This document shows, in pieces, positions 7,664 to 15,913 of a stretch of DNA of 64,000 bases. This DNA is from Streptomyces sp. CB02400. GTDB taxonomy: Bacteria > Actinomycetota > Actinomycetes > Streptomycetales > Streptomycetaceae. Made by a program: the position numbers and the translations under genes. Position 1 is the stretch's first letter. Every line of letters begins with the position of its first letter. The stretch is from positions 62,001 through 126,000 of the forward strand of contig NZ_LIWB01000014.1 of assembly GCF_001905725.1 (NCBI RefSeq), written 5' to 3'. The notes under the pieces are model-generated. The model saw only the letters and a program-made list of their open reading frames with translations, was not told the origin of the DNA and did not search any database.

Positions 7664-8374
7664 TCAGGCGGCGGGCTCCAGGCGGACGCAGCACCGGCCC
7701 GGTTCCGGCGCCAGACAGGCCTCGAACCCCGTTTCGCCGAGTCCTTCGAGGACTCCGCGCGTCAGGTGCAGGTTCATGCCGCACACCGTCTGCGTGTGCG
7801 CGCGGGCCAGTGCGTGGAAGGGGCAGTTGCCCAGGACGACGGACCCGCCGTCGTGGCGCGGCTCGAAGCCGTACCGTTCCAGCACGCGGAAGACCTCCCT
7901 CCCGTCGCCGTCCGTCCCCAGTCGTACGCCCAGTTCCCGCGCCCTGCGGTGCAGTACGTCGCGCACGGGTTCCCCGCCGGCGGCGGATTCCTCCACGGCC
8001 TGGGCCAGCAGCCGGCCGGCGAGTTCGTAGCGCCGGTCCGGGAGGCTGACGGCGATCTGCGCGGCCGAGCGGCGGTAGAGCTTGGCCGGGCGGCCCGCGC
8101 CCGGTCCGGTGCGTCCGCTGCGCCGGACGCGGAGCACGTCGAGCAGGTGCTCCGCGGCCAGCCGGTCCAGGTGGAAGGCCGCGGTCTGCCGGGCCAGTCC
8201 GAGCGCCTCGGCCGCCTCGTCCCGGCCGACCGGGTGGCGCCGGCCCACCACGTAGTCGTAGAGCCGCCGGCGGGTGGGCTCGTCGAGAGCGGCAATGGCC
8301 GAGATCGCCGCGATGTCCTTGTCGCGTACTTCTTCCGTGTCATCCACGAACACCAGTGTAAAAGCAACAGCCAT
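7664..8374 (-). CDS. HTH regulator with cysteine-rich C-terminal domain (SufR-like)
   Basis: A 236-residue ArsR/DeoR-like winged-helix regulator. The DNA-binding part covers residues about 25-95 (LDEPTRRRLYDYVV, EAAEALGLARQTAAFHLDRL, GRPAKLYRRS). The C-terminal domain has the cysteine pattern NCPFH, then VCGMNLHL thirteen residues later, and finally EACLAPEPGRCC, similar to the Fe-S-binding arrangement of SufR relatives. A redox or Fe-S signal is therefore likely but unproven. ATG 8374 lacks a ribosome site, and a GTG ten codons downstream is an alternative start. It is divergent from the DoxX-like gene across a perfect inverted repeat, which may be its operator. Confidence 0.8.
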   Translation of the reverse strand: MAVAFTLVFVDDTEEVRDKDIAAISAIAALDEPTRRRLYDYVVGRRHPVGRDEAAEALGLARQTAAFHLDRLAAEHLLDVLRVRRSGRTGPGAGRPAKLYRRSAAQIAVSLPDRRYELAGRLLAQAVEESAAGGEPVRDVLHRRARELGVRLGTDGDGREVFRVLERYGFEPRHDGGSVVLGNCPFHALARAHTQTVCGMNLHLTRGVLEGLGETGFEACLAPEPGRCCVRLEPAA

Positions 8375-8395
8375 TGACTAAAGAGCGGATCCGCG

Positions 8396-8427
8396 CTTCT
8401 ATCGTTAATGAGAGTTGCCGATAGAAG
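8396..8427. promoter_or_regulatory. Perfect 9-bp inverted repeat in divergent promoter region
   Basis: CTTCTATCG (8396-8404) and CGATAGAAG (8419-8427) are perfect complements separated by 14 bp. The repeat lies between the HTH regulator and the DoxX-like gene and overlaps the latter's ribosome-site region. Likely operator of the divergent regulator (inference). Confidence 0.6.
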
Positions 8428-8440
8428 AAGGGTGCAGGCC

Positions 8441-8872
8441 ATGGCCTCCACAACCACGAGCGGCACGTCGGTCACGTCCCGGCGGGCCGCGCTCAGCGAC
8501 CCCGGCTACCAGGCGTACGTCGTCCTCCGCACCGGCTTCACCGTGGCGCCGGTCCTGTTCGGACTGGACAAGTTCGCGAATCTCCTCGTCGACTGGCCCG
8601 CCTACCTCGCGCCGTGGATCAACGACATCGTCCCGGGCAGCGCGCAGTCGGCGATGTACGCGGTGGGGGTGATCGAGATCGTGGCCGGTGTCGTCGTGGG
8701 CATCGCGCCGCGCTTCGGGGGCTGGCTGGTCGCCGGCTGGCTCGCGGGCATCATCGTCAACCTGCTCACACTGTCCGGCTACTACGACGTCGCGCTGCGC
8801 GACTTCGGACTGCTGCTCGGCGCCGTGGCGCTCGCCCGGCTGGCCCAGCGCTACCACGGCACCGAGTCCTGA
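8441..8872 (+). CDS. DoxX-like four-helix membrane protein
   Basis: A 143-residue membrane protein. ATG 8441 follows GAAGAAGGG. Four hydrophobic segments are visible: GFTVAPVLFGLDKFANLLV, AMYAVGVIEIVAGVVVGIAP, WLVAGWLAGIIVNLLTL and LRDFGLLLGAVALARLA. This size and layout fit the DoxX/DoxD-like superfamily, and the leading 'LR..F...P..FG.DKF' resembles DoxX-like entry helices. It is divergently arranged with a cysteine-containing regulator, suggesting redox-controlled expression. The precise function is unknown. Confidence 0.75.
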   Translation: MASTTTSGTSVTSRRAALSDPGYQAYVVLRTGFTVAPVLFGLDKFANLLVDWPAYLAPWINDIVPGSAQSAMYAVGVIEIVAGVVVGIAPRFGGWLVAGWLAGIIVNLLTLSGYYDVALRDFGLLLGAVALARLAQRYHGTES

Positions 8873-8879
8873 CCGGCGG

Positions 8880-9761
8880 TCAGTACAGGACGCGCAGGGC
8901 TCCGGGCAGGACCCTGGCCGTGACGGGGAGGACGGCGTCGACCTCCCCGTCGGTGCCGTAGGGGATCTCCCGGTCGGCCTCGATGCGGACCTCCTCACCC
9001 CGCAGGATCCGCACCTGGGGCCGACGGACGTGTGCGCCGGTCCTGAGCTCGTTCATCAGGGCGAAGAACAGCCGCCGGGGCGCCTGACGGATCATGACGA
9101 CGTCCAGCAGTCCGTCGTCCACGCGGGCGTCGGGGGCGATGACGCGGCCGGAACCGTAGTAGCCGGAGTTGGCGGCCACCACCGTGTACCCGGTGTGCGG
9201 GTGCTCCTCGCCGTCGACGGTGACCCGGTAGCGGGCGGGCCGCCAGGTGGTGACGGCCCGCAGGCCGCCCGCGTAGTAGGACGCGGAGCCCCGCAGCAGC
9301 CTGGACCGGTTGGCGTGGCGGTTGGCGAGCGCGTCCACACCGGCGTACACGCTGCCGAGGACGACGGTGCGGTCGTGGACGGCCGAGGTGACCTCGATCG
9401 TGTCGACCTTCCGTGGCTCGGCGTGGAGCAGGACGCGGGCCAGGTCCGCCGGGTCCCGGGGCAGCCCCAGCGCGCGGGCGAAGTCGTTGCCCCGGCCGGC
9501 CGGGACGAGGCCGAGCGTCGCGCCCGTTCCGCTGAGGGCGCCGCCGACACCTCCCGCGATGCCGTCCCCGCCGACGGCGAGCACGACCCGCCCCTGCCGT
9601 CCGGCCTCGCGGGCCAGTTCCCGCGCGTGGGCCAGGCTGCGGCTGTACTCGGTCCGCAGGTCGGCTCCCTCCTCGCGGAGGTGCCTGGCCAGGGCGAGCA
9701 GGGCCGCCGCTCCGGTGGCCGCGCCCGCGGTGGGGTTGACGACGGCGGTGAACTGGCGCAT
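8880..9761 (-). CDS. Diacylglycerol/lipid kinase family protein (DagK/YegS-like)
   Basis: A 293-residue lipid kinase-like protein. The N-terminal nucleotide-binding domain shows VVNPTAG (residues 7-13) and the signature VGGDG near residue 65; the usual following Thr is Ile here (GGDGIAGGV). PAGRGNDFAR matches the family P.GTGND motif. The C-terminal beta-sandwich includes YYGSGRVIAPDARVDDGLLDVV. The reaction expected is phosphorylation of diacylglycerol or a related lipid. It follows the AGPS-like flavoprotein by 56 bases on the same strand. With TetR and GlpD across the divergent promoter this matches the Rv2252/Rv2251/Rv2250c/Rv2249c gene set of M. tuberculosis as I recall it. Confidence 0.87.
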   Translation of the reverse strand: MRQFTAVVNPTAGAATGAAALLALARHLREEGADLRTEYSRSLAHARELAREAGRQGRVVLAVGGDGIAGGVGGALSGTGATLGLVPAGRGNDFARALGLPRDPADLARVLLHAEPRKVDTIEVTSAVHDRTVVLGSVYAGVDALANRHANRSRLLRGSASYYAGGLRAVTTWRPARYRVTVDGEEHPHTGYTVVAANSGYYGSGRVIAPDARVDDGLLDVVMIRQAPRRLFFALMNELRTGAHVRRPQVRILRGEEVRIEADREIPYGTDGEVDAVLPVTARVLPGALRVLY

Positions 9762-9817
9762 CGGGGTGCCTCCGGGCGGGCCGACGGGATGGGGACGGGG
9801 CGGTCAGGGGTTCCGGG

Positions 9818-11410
9818 TCAGTCGGCGGGCAGCAGGACGCCGGGGTTGAGCAGCCCCGCCGGGTCCAGCCGCCGCTTCACGGCGCGCAGGGCGTCGATGC
9901 CGAGGGGGCCCGCCTCGCGGACGTACCAGTCCCGGTGGTCGGTGCCCACCCCGTGGTGGTGGCTGATCGTGCCGCCGGCGGCGAGGATCGCCTCGTTGGC
10001 GGCGTGCTTGGCGCGGGTCCAGTGCGCCACGGGGTCCTCGCCCTGGGCGGAGACCACGGTGAAGTAGAGCGAGGCGCCGTTCTCGTAGACGTGCGAGATG
10101 TGGCACATGACCAGCGGCGGGGTGCCGGCCTCGGTGAGGGTGGCGGTGAGCGCGTCGCGGACGGAGGCGTACAGCCCGGGGGCGCGGGACCAGAAGGCCG
10201 CCGTCTCCAGCGTCTCCGCGAAGGCCCCGGCGTCCAGGAGCGCGTCGCGCAGGTACGGGGCCGAGTAGCGGCCGTGTGCCCAGCGCCGGCCCGGCTCCTC
10301 GCCCAGGGGGGTGCCGCCGCACGCGCGCAGGACGGCCGCCGCGCGCTCCCTGCGGTACTCCGTGTCCTCCTCCGTGCCTTCGTACCCCGCGATCGCCGTG
10401 CAGCCGGCGGCCTGTTGCGCCCCGGAGCCGATCGCGTCCGGGTTCGCCAGGCCGATCAGCGTCTCGGTCTCGTCGGACAGGCGCAGCACGGTGGGCCGCG
10501 GTCCGTCCTGGGCGAGCCGGCGCAGGGCGGTGGCCCCCTCCTCGAACGTGGGGAAGTGCCAGCCCTCGTGGACGCGGGCCTGCGGGACGGGCCGGACGCG
10601 TACGGTCACGGAGGTGATGACGCCGAACGCGCCCTCCGAGCCGAGGACGAGCTGGCGCAGGTCGGGTCCGGCGGCCGAGCGCGGGGCGCGGCCGGTGTCG
10701 AGGGTGCCCTCGGGGGTGGCGAGGGTGAGGGAGAGCACCATCTCGTCGAAGCGGCCGTAGCCGGCGGATGCCTGGCCGCTGGAGCGGGTGGCGGCGAAGC
10801 CGCCGATGGTGGCCCACTCGTAGGACTGGGGGAAGTGGCCGAGGGTGAAGCCGTGTTCGGCGAGCAGCGCCTCGGCCCGCGGGGCACGGAGGCCGGGCCC
10901 CAGGGTGGCGGTGCGGGAGACCGGGTCGAGGGCGAGCAGGCCGTCCATGCGCCGCAGGTCCAGGGCGACGAAGGTGCCGCGCGGTTCGGGGGCGAGGCCG
11001 CCGACGACGGAGGTGCCGCCGCCGAACGGCACCAGCGGCAGGCCGTGCTCGGCGCACACCCGCAGGACGGCGAGCACCTCGTCGTGACCGCCGGGCAGGA
11101 GGACGGCGGCCGGGACGGCGGCGAGGTCACCCTCACGGATGCGCAGCAGGTCGGGGGTGGACTTGCCGCGGGTGTGCCGGATGCGCGTCTCGGCGTCGGT
11201 GCGCACATGGGCCTCGCCGCCCAGGGCCGCGATCAGGGCGCGGCGTGCGGCGGGCGCCAGCGGGCTCTCCGGGACGGTCAGGTCCTCGAGGGCGACGGGT
11301 CCGGCCTCGCGCGGCTTCACGCCGAGCAGATCGCGCAGCAGCCCGATCACCGTGTCGGGCAGCGGCGTCGCCTCGGCCGGGTCTCCCCAGCCGCTCCACA
11401 GCATGTCCAT
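9818..11410 (-). CDS. FAD-binding oxidase, alkyl-DHAP-synthase-like
   Basis: A 530-residue flavoprotein of the FAD_binding_4 / FAD-oxidase_C type. ATG 11410 (MDMLWSGWG) follows GAGGACG. The FAD domain contains GLPLVPFGGGTSVVGG and the helix TIGGFAATRSSGQASAGYGRFDEMV. The C-terminal domain carries ISHHHGVGTDH, the histidine-rich active-site loop seen in alkyldihydroxyacetonephosphate synthase, rather than the simpler glycolate-oxidase pattern. AGPS swaps the acyl chain of acyl-DHAP for a fatty alcohol to make the ether bond. Location beside a lipid kinase and GlpD favours a glycerolipid substrate, but a D-lactate or glycolate-type oxidase cannot be excluded. Confidence 0.82.
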   Translation of the reverse strand: MDMLWSGWGDPAEATPLPDTVIGLLRDLLGVKPREAGPVALEDLTVPESPLAPAARRALIAALGGEAHVRTDAETRIRHTRGKSTPDLLRIREGDLAAVPAAVLLPGGHDEVLAVLRVCAEHGLPLVPFGGGTSVVGGLAPEPRGTFVALDLRRMDGLLALDPVSRTATLGPGLRAPRAEALLAEHGFTLGHFPQSYEWATIGGFAATRSSGQASAGYGRFDEMVLSLTLATPEGTLDTGRAPRSAAGPDLRQLVLGSEGAFGVITSVTVRVRPVPQARVHEGWHFPTFEEGATALRRLAQDGPRPTVLRLSDETETLIGLANPDAIGSGAQQAAGCTAIAGYEGTEEDTEYRRERAAAVLRACGGTPLGEEPGRRWAHGRYSAPYLRDALLDAGAFAETLETAAFWSRAPGLYASVRDALTATLTEAGTPPLVMCHISHVYENGASLYFTVVSAQGEDPVAHWTRAKHAANEAILAAGGTISHHHGVGTDHRDWYVREAGPLGIDALRAVKRRLDPAGLLNPGVLLPAD

Positions 11411-11479
11411 GACTGTCGTCCTCACCGGTCGGTCGGAATGAGCGCGGCCGTCGAGGTCGCCCGACGGCCGCCGTGGCGT

Positions 11480-11511
11480 TACACTGTGACACATGACGCC
11501 TATTCGTCACA
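11480..11511 (+). promoter_or_regulatory. Leaderless promoter and inverted repeat at tetR start
   Basis: TACACT (11480-11485) lies 7 bases before ATG 11493, with no ribosome site, so the tetR mRNA is probably leaderless. TGTGAC (11485-11490) and GTCACA (11506-11511) form an inverted repeat with a 15-bp spacer across the start codon, a plausible TetR autoregulatory site also covering the divergent flavoprotein promoter. Confidence 0.45.
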
Positions 11512-12101
11512 ACGGTTCCGGCGGTTCGGACAACGACGCGGTGCTCGACGCGGTGCGGGACTGCGTCCTGGCCGTCGGGGTCCGCCGCACCACGCTCACC
11601 GACGTGGCCCGCCGCGCCGGGGTCTCCCGGATGACGCTGTACCGGCGGTGGCCCGATGTGCGGTCGCTGGTCGGCGACCTGATGACCCGGGAGTGGATCG
11701 CGGTGGCCACCGGGGCGATCCCCGAGCGCGAGCCGGGAGTGCCCACCCGCGACCTGATCACCGAGGGGCTGGTGGCGGCGGTCCGCGCCTTCGGCGCCCA
11801 TCCGCTCTTCCGGAAGATCCTCGACGTGGACCCCGAACTGCTCCTGCCCTATGTGCTGGACCGTCGCGGGGCGAGCCAGGAGGCCCTGCTGGAACTGCTG
11901 GCCGGCTCCCTGCGCGAGGGACACGCCGACGGCTCGGTGCGCGCCGTCCATCCCGAACGGCAGGCGCGGTCGGTGCTGCTGATCGTGCAGTCCTTCACCC
12001 TGTCCCTGCGGACCATGACCGACGAGGACGACCCCGAACTCGCCTCCGAGGCCTTCCTCGGCGAGCTGCGCGACATCCTGGAGAGGACCCTCACACCATG
12101 A
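11493..12101 (+). CDS. TetR family regulator
   Basis: A 202-residue TetR repressor. The N-terminal HTH shows VGVRRTTLTDVARRAGVSRMTLYRRWPDVRSLV read in two parts, textbook for the family. The C-terminal ligand domain (residues about 75-200) is helical with LFRKILDVDPELLLPYVLDR. It is divergent from the AGPS-like flavoprotein and overlaps glpD by ATGA, so TetR and GlpD are translationally coupled. It probably controls both arms of this glycerolipid locus. The inducer is unknown; fatty-acyl or lipid ligands would fit the context. Confidence 0.92.
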   Translation: MTPIRHNGSGGSDNDAVLDAVRDCVLAVGVRRTTLTDVARRAGVSRMTLYRRWPDVRSLVGDLMTREWIAVATGAIPEREPGVPTRDLITEGLVAAVRAFGAHPLFRKILDVDPELLLPYVLDRRGASQEALLELLAGSLREGHADGSVRAVHPERQARSVLLIVQSFTLSLRTMTDEDDPELASEAFLGELRDILERTLTP

Positions 12102-13678
12102 ACTCCCCCGGTGGCCCCGCCTCCGCCTTCTCCCTGTCCGCCGGCCGGCGCGCGCGTGAACTGGCCGACTCCATCGGCGGACCCGTCGTCGACGTGCTGG
12201 TCGTCGGTCTCGGCGCCACGGGCGCGGGGGCCGCCCTGGACGCCGCGGCCCGCGGTCTGAGCGTGGTCGCCGTCGACGCCCACGACCTGGCCTTCGGCAC
12301 CTCCCGCTTCAGCAGCAAGCTCATCCACGGAGGGCTGCGCTACCTCGCCTCCGGACGGCTCGACGTCGCCCACGAGAGCGCGGTCGAACGCGGGGTGCTG
12401 ATGGAGCGCACCGCGCCCCACCTCGTAGGGGCCCAGCCGTTCGTGCTGCCCCTCACCCCGCTGGTCTCGCGCGGTCAGGCCGCCCTGGCGCGGGCCGGGT
12501 TCCGGGCCGGGGACACGCTGCGCCTGGCCGCCCGCACGGCGCGGGCCACCCTGCCCCCGCCGCGCCGGCTCTCCGCGGTGGAGACCCGTCATCTCGCGCC
12601 CGCGCTGCGGCGCGACGGTCTGCGCGGCGGCCTGCTGTCCTGGGACGGCCGGCTCACCGACGACGCCCGTCTGGTGACCGCCCTCGCCCGTACGGCCGCG
12701 GGGCGCGGGGCGCGGATCCTGACCCGGGTCCGGGCCCTGGAGCTGACCTCGACGGGCGCCCGCGTCCGTGACGAACTCACCGGCGAGGAGGGCGGGATCC
12801 GCGCCCGCGCGGTGATCAACGCGTCCGGTGTCTGGGCGGGCGGCCTCGTCGACGGCGTCCGGATCCGGCCCTCCCGGGGCACCCACCTCGTCCTGCGCCC
12901 CGAGAGCCTCGGCCCCCTGACCGCGGGGCTGCACATCCCGATCCCCGGGGAGAGCAACCGCTTCGTCCTCGTCCTGCCCCAGGACGACGGCCGGGTCTAC
13001 GTCGGCCTCACCGACGAACCCGTGGACGGCGACATCCCCGACGTCCCCCGGGCACCCGAGACGGACATCGGCTTCCTCCTCGACGTCCTGTGCTCCGTCC
13101 TGCACGCGCCGGTCCGCCGTGCCGACGTGGTCGGCGCCTTCGCCGGACTGCGCCCCCTGCTGGACACGACGGCGGCACACTCCGGCACGGCACCGAGGAC
13201 CGCCGACATCTCACGGCGCCACGCGGTGCTCACCTCCTCCGAGGGCGTCGTCACCGTCGTCGGCGGCAAGCTCACCACGTACCGGCGGATGGCCGAGGAC
13301 GCCGTCGACACCGCCGTCCGCGCCCGGGGGCTGCCGGCCGGCCCGTCCCCCACCGCGTCCCTGCCCCTGGTGGGCGCCGCGCCGCCGCACGTCCTCGCCG
13401 AACTGCCCGCGCCCCGCCGTCTCGTCCGGCGGTACGGCACCGAGGCACCGGCCGTGCACGCGCTCGGCGCGCGGGATGCCCGGCTGGGCGAGCCGGTGCT
13501 GCCCGGGTATCCGGTCACCGGCGCCGAGCTGCTCTGGTCCCTGCGCCACGAGGGGGCGCTCGACGAGGAGGACCTGCTCGACCGCCGCACCCGCATCGGA
13601 CTCGTCCCCGCCGACCGGGCCACGGCGCTCGACACGGTGCGCGAGCTCGTCGACGGGGCGTTGTCACAGGGCGGTTGA
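12098..13678 (+). CDS. glpD: FAD-dependent glycerol-3-phosphate dehydrogenase
   Basis: A 526-residue membrane-associated flavoenzyme that oxidises sn-glycerol-3-phosphate to DHAP. The Rossmann motif VLVVGLGATGAGAALDAAARGL lies at residues 30-52 in a slightly relaxed GxGxxG form. The family motif FGTSRFSSKLIHGGLRYL follows, then INASGVWA and TVVGGKLTTYRRMAEDAVD near the C-terminus. Its start overlaps the tetR stop (ATGA). DHAP is the precursor used by the AGPS-type reaction, so GlpD could feed the divergent flavoprotein. Streptomyces usually carry a second glpD in the glycerol operon; this one belongs to the Rv2249c-type locus. Confidence 0.92.
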   Translation: MNSPGGPASAFSLSAGRRARELADSIGGPVVDVLVVGLGATGAGAALDAAARGLSVVAVDAHDLAFGTSRFSSKLIHGGLRYLASGRLDVAHESAVERGVLMERTAPHLVGAQPFVLPLTPLVSRGQAALARAGFRAGDTLRLAARTARATLPPPRRLSAVETRHLAPALRRDGLRGGLLSWDGRLTDDARLVTALARTAAGRGARILTRVRALELTSTGARVRDELTGEEGGIRARAVINASGVWAGGLVDGVRIRPSRGTHLVLRPESLGPLTAGLHIPIPGESNRFVLVLPQDDGRVYVGLTDEPVDGDIPDVPRAPETDIGFLLDVLCSVLHAPVRRADVVGAFAGLRPLLDTTAAHSGTAPRTADISRRHAVLTSSEGVVTVVGGKLTTYRRMAEDAVDTAVRARGLPAGPSPTASLPLVGAAPPHVLAELPAPRRLVRRYGTEAPAVHALGARDARLGEPVLPGYPVTGAELLWSLRHEGALDEEDLLDRRTRIGLVPADRATALDTVRELVDGALSQGG

Positions 13679-13686
13679 GCTTCGCG

Positions 13687-15738
13687 TCAGCGGCCGTGGA
13701 CGCCGACCTCGCGGATCGAGTACCCCCACTCGGTCCCCCGGTCCAGGAACTGCACGCGCAGATAGCGGGCCGGTGCGGGGGTGAACACGGCCGTTTCCAG
13801 CCCGCCGTCGCCGGAGGCGGTGGACCAGGCGGTGCGCCAGTTCGTGCCGTCGGTGGAGAGGTCGACGCGGTACGACGTGCCGTACGCGCGCTCCCAGTCC
13901 AGGGTGACGCGCCCGACCTGGTGGGTGGCGCCGAGGTCGACACGGAGCCACTGGTCGTCACTCCAGTCACTGGCCCAGCGGGTGCCCCGGTCGCCGTCCA
14001 CGGCCCGCCCGGGCGCATAGCTGGTGAACGGGTTCCACTCCGCCGAACTGGCCGTGGCCGGGACGCCGTCGGCGAGGTTCACCCCGGCCCGGTGCTGTTC
14101 GGAGGCGCCCCAGGTGTCGAGGTAGGACTCGGCGCCCTTGAAGAGGTCGTCCACCACGTGCTGCCCGCCGACGCGCCGGATGTCCTCGATCCAGTCGGGG
14201 ACCAGGCCGTAGTGCGCGGCTCCGTCGGTGTTCAGGTCCCAGGTGCGTTCGCCGGTGGTCTGCCGGTCGAGCACGGAGCCGCCGTCGACACTGCGGAAGG
14301 GGTAGGTGACGGCGTCGGGCGCGTCCGCGCCGCGCGGGGCCGGCCAGCCGCCGACGCCGTTCATGTCCGTGCCGTAGCCGTAGCCGACGCCGTACTCGTC
14401 GCGCAGCGCCTCGGTGCGGTCCGCCTCGGCGATGAAGCCCTCCGAGCCGTGCATGTACTGGGCGACGAACCCGCCGAGGCCGTAGACCCGCTCGGTCCAG
14501 TTCAGGTCCATCCAGCTGTGCGACGAGATCACGCCGGGGTAGGACGCGGCCTCGAAGATGTCGAGCACCCGCCCGGTCGCCTTGACGCTCATGTGGTCGA
14601 TCTCGAGCATCATGTTGCGTTCCATCATGCCGCGCACGGCGTACTCGCCGAGTTCGGTGAGCCCGCGGACGTTGCACCGGGCGTCCTCGTCGTACGACGG
14701 GACCTCGACGCCGGCGGGGAGCTTCTGCTCGGCCTGGGGCGCGGACGCCAGACCGATGGGGTTGTCGTGCTGGGGGCCGGCGCACGTCCCGGTCTGCCAG
14801 AAGGTGCCGGTGGACAGGAACTGCCCGACGTTGATCGCCGTGCCGAGCGCGCCCTCGTCGAAGCGCACGCCGCACAGCGCGTTGTCGAACTTGTGGCACA
14901 GGAACATGCTGCGCACGCCGAGTGCGTACAGCTCGTCCAGTCCGGCGTCGATGTCGGCCCTGTCGCACTGCGCGATGTCCAGGACCTGCTTGCAGCCGAA
15001 CGGTTCCGAGGTCTCGACGCCGAGGACGACCGCGAGCTTGCCCTGCGCGATGACGTCACGGGCCTGCGCGCTGTCGGTGACGATCCGGAACCAGCCCTTG
15101 CCCGGCCCGCCGTACATCCCGTCGACGTAGGCCTGCATGTCGTACGTCAGCTTCGCCTGCAGCCGGATGGAGGTCATCTCGTCGCAACTGCGGTCCTTGA
15201 AGAAGTACACGGAGCAGATCACGCCGTTGGTGACGAGGTCGTTGACCATGACGCGCTGTCCGCCGCGCCAGGCGCGTTCGATCCAGGCGTAGTAGTTCTG
15301 CTGGTGGGTCAGGGAGTCGTGCGCGGGCCAGTCCTTGAACGTGGGCCAGCCGACCGGATCGTGCCTGCCGTCACCGCCGTTGGTGATGAAGTCGAAGACG
15401 GCGAGCGAGCCGTCGGGGTAGTGCTCGGGACAGTCCTTGAGCGCGTCGGCGATCCCCTTCTCGGAGAAGGCCTTGCCGCAGATGAGCCGGCCGCCGAACG
15501 CCTCGTTGGCCATGATGTGGTTGTGCGCGTCGACGAACCCGCGTACCTCACCGGCGGCGTTCGTTCCCTTGAACGGCTCCCCGGTGACATCGACCCCGGA
15601 GTCGGGCGCGGGCCGGGCGACCGGATCCCACCAGTCGCCGCCGGCGGCGGAACTGGGCGTGGGCACGAGGGCCGCGGCCAGCACGAGGAGGAGCAGCGAT
15701 ACGACCCCGAGGTGTCGTCGGGTGCGGTACGTGGTCAT
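13687..15738 (-). CDS. Secreted amidohydrolase-like protein with C-terminal discoidin (F5/8C) domain
   Basis: A 683-residue exported protein. Residues 1-32 are a signal peptide (LGVVSLLLLVLAAALVPTPSSA). The catalytic part (about 50-540) looks like a metal-dependent TIM-barrel hydrolase: VDAHNHIMANE gives the HxH metal ligands, LEIDHMSVKA and SSHSWMDLNW give later His ligands, and GYGTDMNGVGG may supply the terminal Asp, as in membrane dipeptidase/amidohydrolase folds. The C-terminal 145 residues are an F5/8-type C (CBM32-like) module (SYAPGRAVDGDRGTRWASDW, then WLRVDLGATHQVGRV). Several cysteines suggest extracellular disulfides. The substrate is unknown; the discoidin module implies binding to glycans or the cell surface. 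It converges on glpD, with only 8 bases between them. Confidence 0.75.
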   Translation of the reverse strand: MTTYRTRRHLGVVSLLLLVLAAALVPTPSSAAGGDWWDPVARPAPDSGVDVTGEPFKGTNAAGEVRGFVDAHNHIMANEAFGGRLICGKAFSEKGIADALKDCPEHYPDGSLAVFDFITNGGDGRHDPVGWPTFKDWPAHDSLTHQQNYYAWIERAWRGGQRVMVNDLVTNGVICSVYFFKDRSCDEMTSIRLQAKLTYDMQAYVDGMYGGPGKGWFRIVTDSAQARDVIAQGKLAVVLGVETSEPFGCKQVLDIAQCDRADIDAGLDELYALGVRSMFLCHKFDNALCGVRFDEGALGTAINVGQFLSTGTFWQTGTCAGPQHDNPIGLASAPQAEQKLPAGVEVPSYDEDARCNVRGLTELGEYAVRGMMERNMMLEIDHMSVKATGRVLDIFEAASYPGVISSHSWMDLNWTERVYGLGGFVAQYMHGSEGFIAEADRTEALRDEYGVGYGYGTDMNGVGGWPAPRGADAPDAVTYPFRSVDGGSVLDRQTTGERTWDLNTDGAAHYGLVPDWIEDIRRVGGQHVVDDLFKGAESYLDTWGASEQHRAGVNLADGVPATASSAEWNPFTSYAPGRAVDGDRGTRWASDWSDDQWLRVDLGATHQVGRVTLDWERAYGTSYRVDLSTDGTNWRTAWSTASGDGGLETAVFTPAPARYLRVQFLDRGTEWGYSIREVGVHGR

Positions 15739-15913
15739 TACGCACGTCCCTCCGTCGTGGAGTTGTCATGCCCGGCGCAAAGATATGGGGTGAGGGTCGC
15801 TACTGGCGCGTACGACGTCAAGTACGCGCGCGTCACCCGTCCGCTTCGGACCTCGCACAAGAAGCCGCGGACCGCGGCATCACCCCATGGCTCCCGGCCC
15901 CTTCGCCCCGGAA

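Noticed and set aside
9935..12097. Long plus-strand frame joined upstream of glpD
   Set aside because: It is antisense to the AGPS-like gene and runs out of frame through tetR. The real GlpD starts at 12098 with an ATGA overlap.
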